Shown here: piece by piece, positions 13,439-13,498 of the stretch
Layout of the letters: each line of letters begins with the position of its first letter
Position numbering within the stretch: position 1 is the stretch's first letter
Notes under the pieces: model-generated
What the model was told of the DNA's origin: nothing
The model's input: only the letters and a program-made list of their open reading frames with translations
The model's database searches: none
Source of the DNA: JBBQER01 sp052148155
GTDB lineage: Bacteria > Actinomycetota > Acidimicrobiia > IMCC26256 > PALSA-610
Length of the DNA stretch: 13,498 bases
Direction of reading: 5' to 3'
Assembly: GCA_052148155.1 (NCBI GenBank)
Contig: JBKQIY010000064.1
Span: forward strand, 1 to 13,498
Made by a program: the position numbers and the translations under genes

Positions 13439-13498
13439 TTACGCGCGCTCGGGCGCCGGTTCGGGGCGCGGACGCCGGCCGTGGCGGCCGCGATCAGC
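13439..13498 (-). CDS. Possible C-terminal end of a minus-strand gene
   Basis: From the right edge a minus-strand frame reads 19 codons (ADRGRHGRRPRPEPAPERA) and stops at TAA (13439-13441). A charged Arg/Pro-rich tail of this kind is common at actinobacterial protein C-termini, and a gene converging on the ACAD-like gene with an eight-base gap would suit the dense layout. Nothing more can be said about its function, and the frame may be open by chance. Confidence 0.35.
   Translation of the reverse strand, partial: ADRGRHGRRPRPEPAPERA

Noticed and set aside
1..13498. Search for CRISPR arrays, tRNA/rRNA genes, insertion sequences and phage attachment sites
   Set aside because: No regularly spaced repeats, transposase motifs, target-site duplications or RNA-gene sequences were seen by eye; short or divergent ones could be missed.

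Overview
The window is very GC-rich, densely packed bacterial DNA with strong G/C preference at third codon positions and two promoters that look leaderless. The gene content is TetR regulators, short-chain dehydrogenases (SDRs), acyl-CoA dehydrogenases (ACADs) and a KshB-like reductase. Together these point to an actinobacterium with lipid- or steroid-type catabolism, such as a mycobacterial relative or a member of Acidimicrobiia. Genus and species cannot be decided from this sequence. No rRNA, tRNA, IS element, CRISPR array or phage gene was seen.

Left module (about 246-9402). A TetR regulator (minus) diverges from an SDR of the MFE-2/17beta-HSD4 type (plus). Next comes a minus-strand operon of two SDRs and an acyl-CoA synthetase (order of transcription: SDR 4309-5097, SDR 3566-4312, ligase 2000-3553). 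It diverges from a large single-chain fusion of 2-oxoacid dehydrogenase E1 alpha and beta (5139-7103). An ACAD (minus) then diverges from an FAD/[2Fe-2S] reductase (plus). All three divergent intergenic regions carry the same operator-like inverted repeat, close to TTGTACCGATCRGTACAA (999-1016, 5111-5128, 8267-8284). No other copy was seen. The first copy lies in front of the TetR gene 246-914, so this TetR is the best candidate regulator of the whole module.

Right module (about 9403-13430). A second TetR gene (9848-10522) has its own AT-rich promoter with a different palindrome. After it come a 3alpha-hydroxysteroid-dehydrogenase-like SDR (minus), a FadE-type ACAD (plus), and a translationally coupled second ACAD-like protein that stops before the C-terminal helical domain. 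The window edges cut a class II aldolase-family gene (left) and probably a minus-strand gene (right).

Reading of the whole: the genes could activate a carboxylic acid to its CoA ester, dehydrogenate it, oxidise hydroxyl groups with up to four SDRs, and cleave or oxidatively decarboxylate a keto intermediate with the fused E1. Electrons for an oxygenase outside the window could come from the KshB-like reductase. The substrate is unknown; a steroid, terpenoid or other alicyclic acid is an inference. The most unusual points are the E1 fusion without any E2 or E3 gene nearby, the three-promoter operator set, and the truncated ACAD partner.
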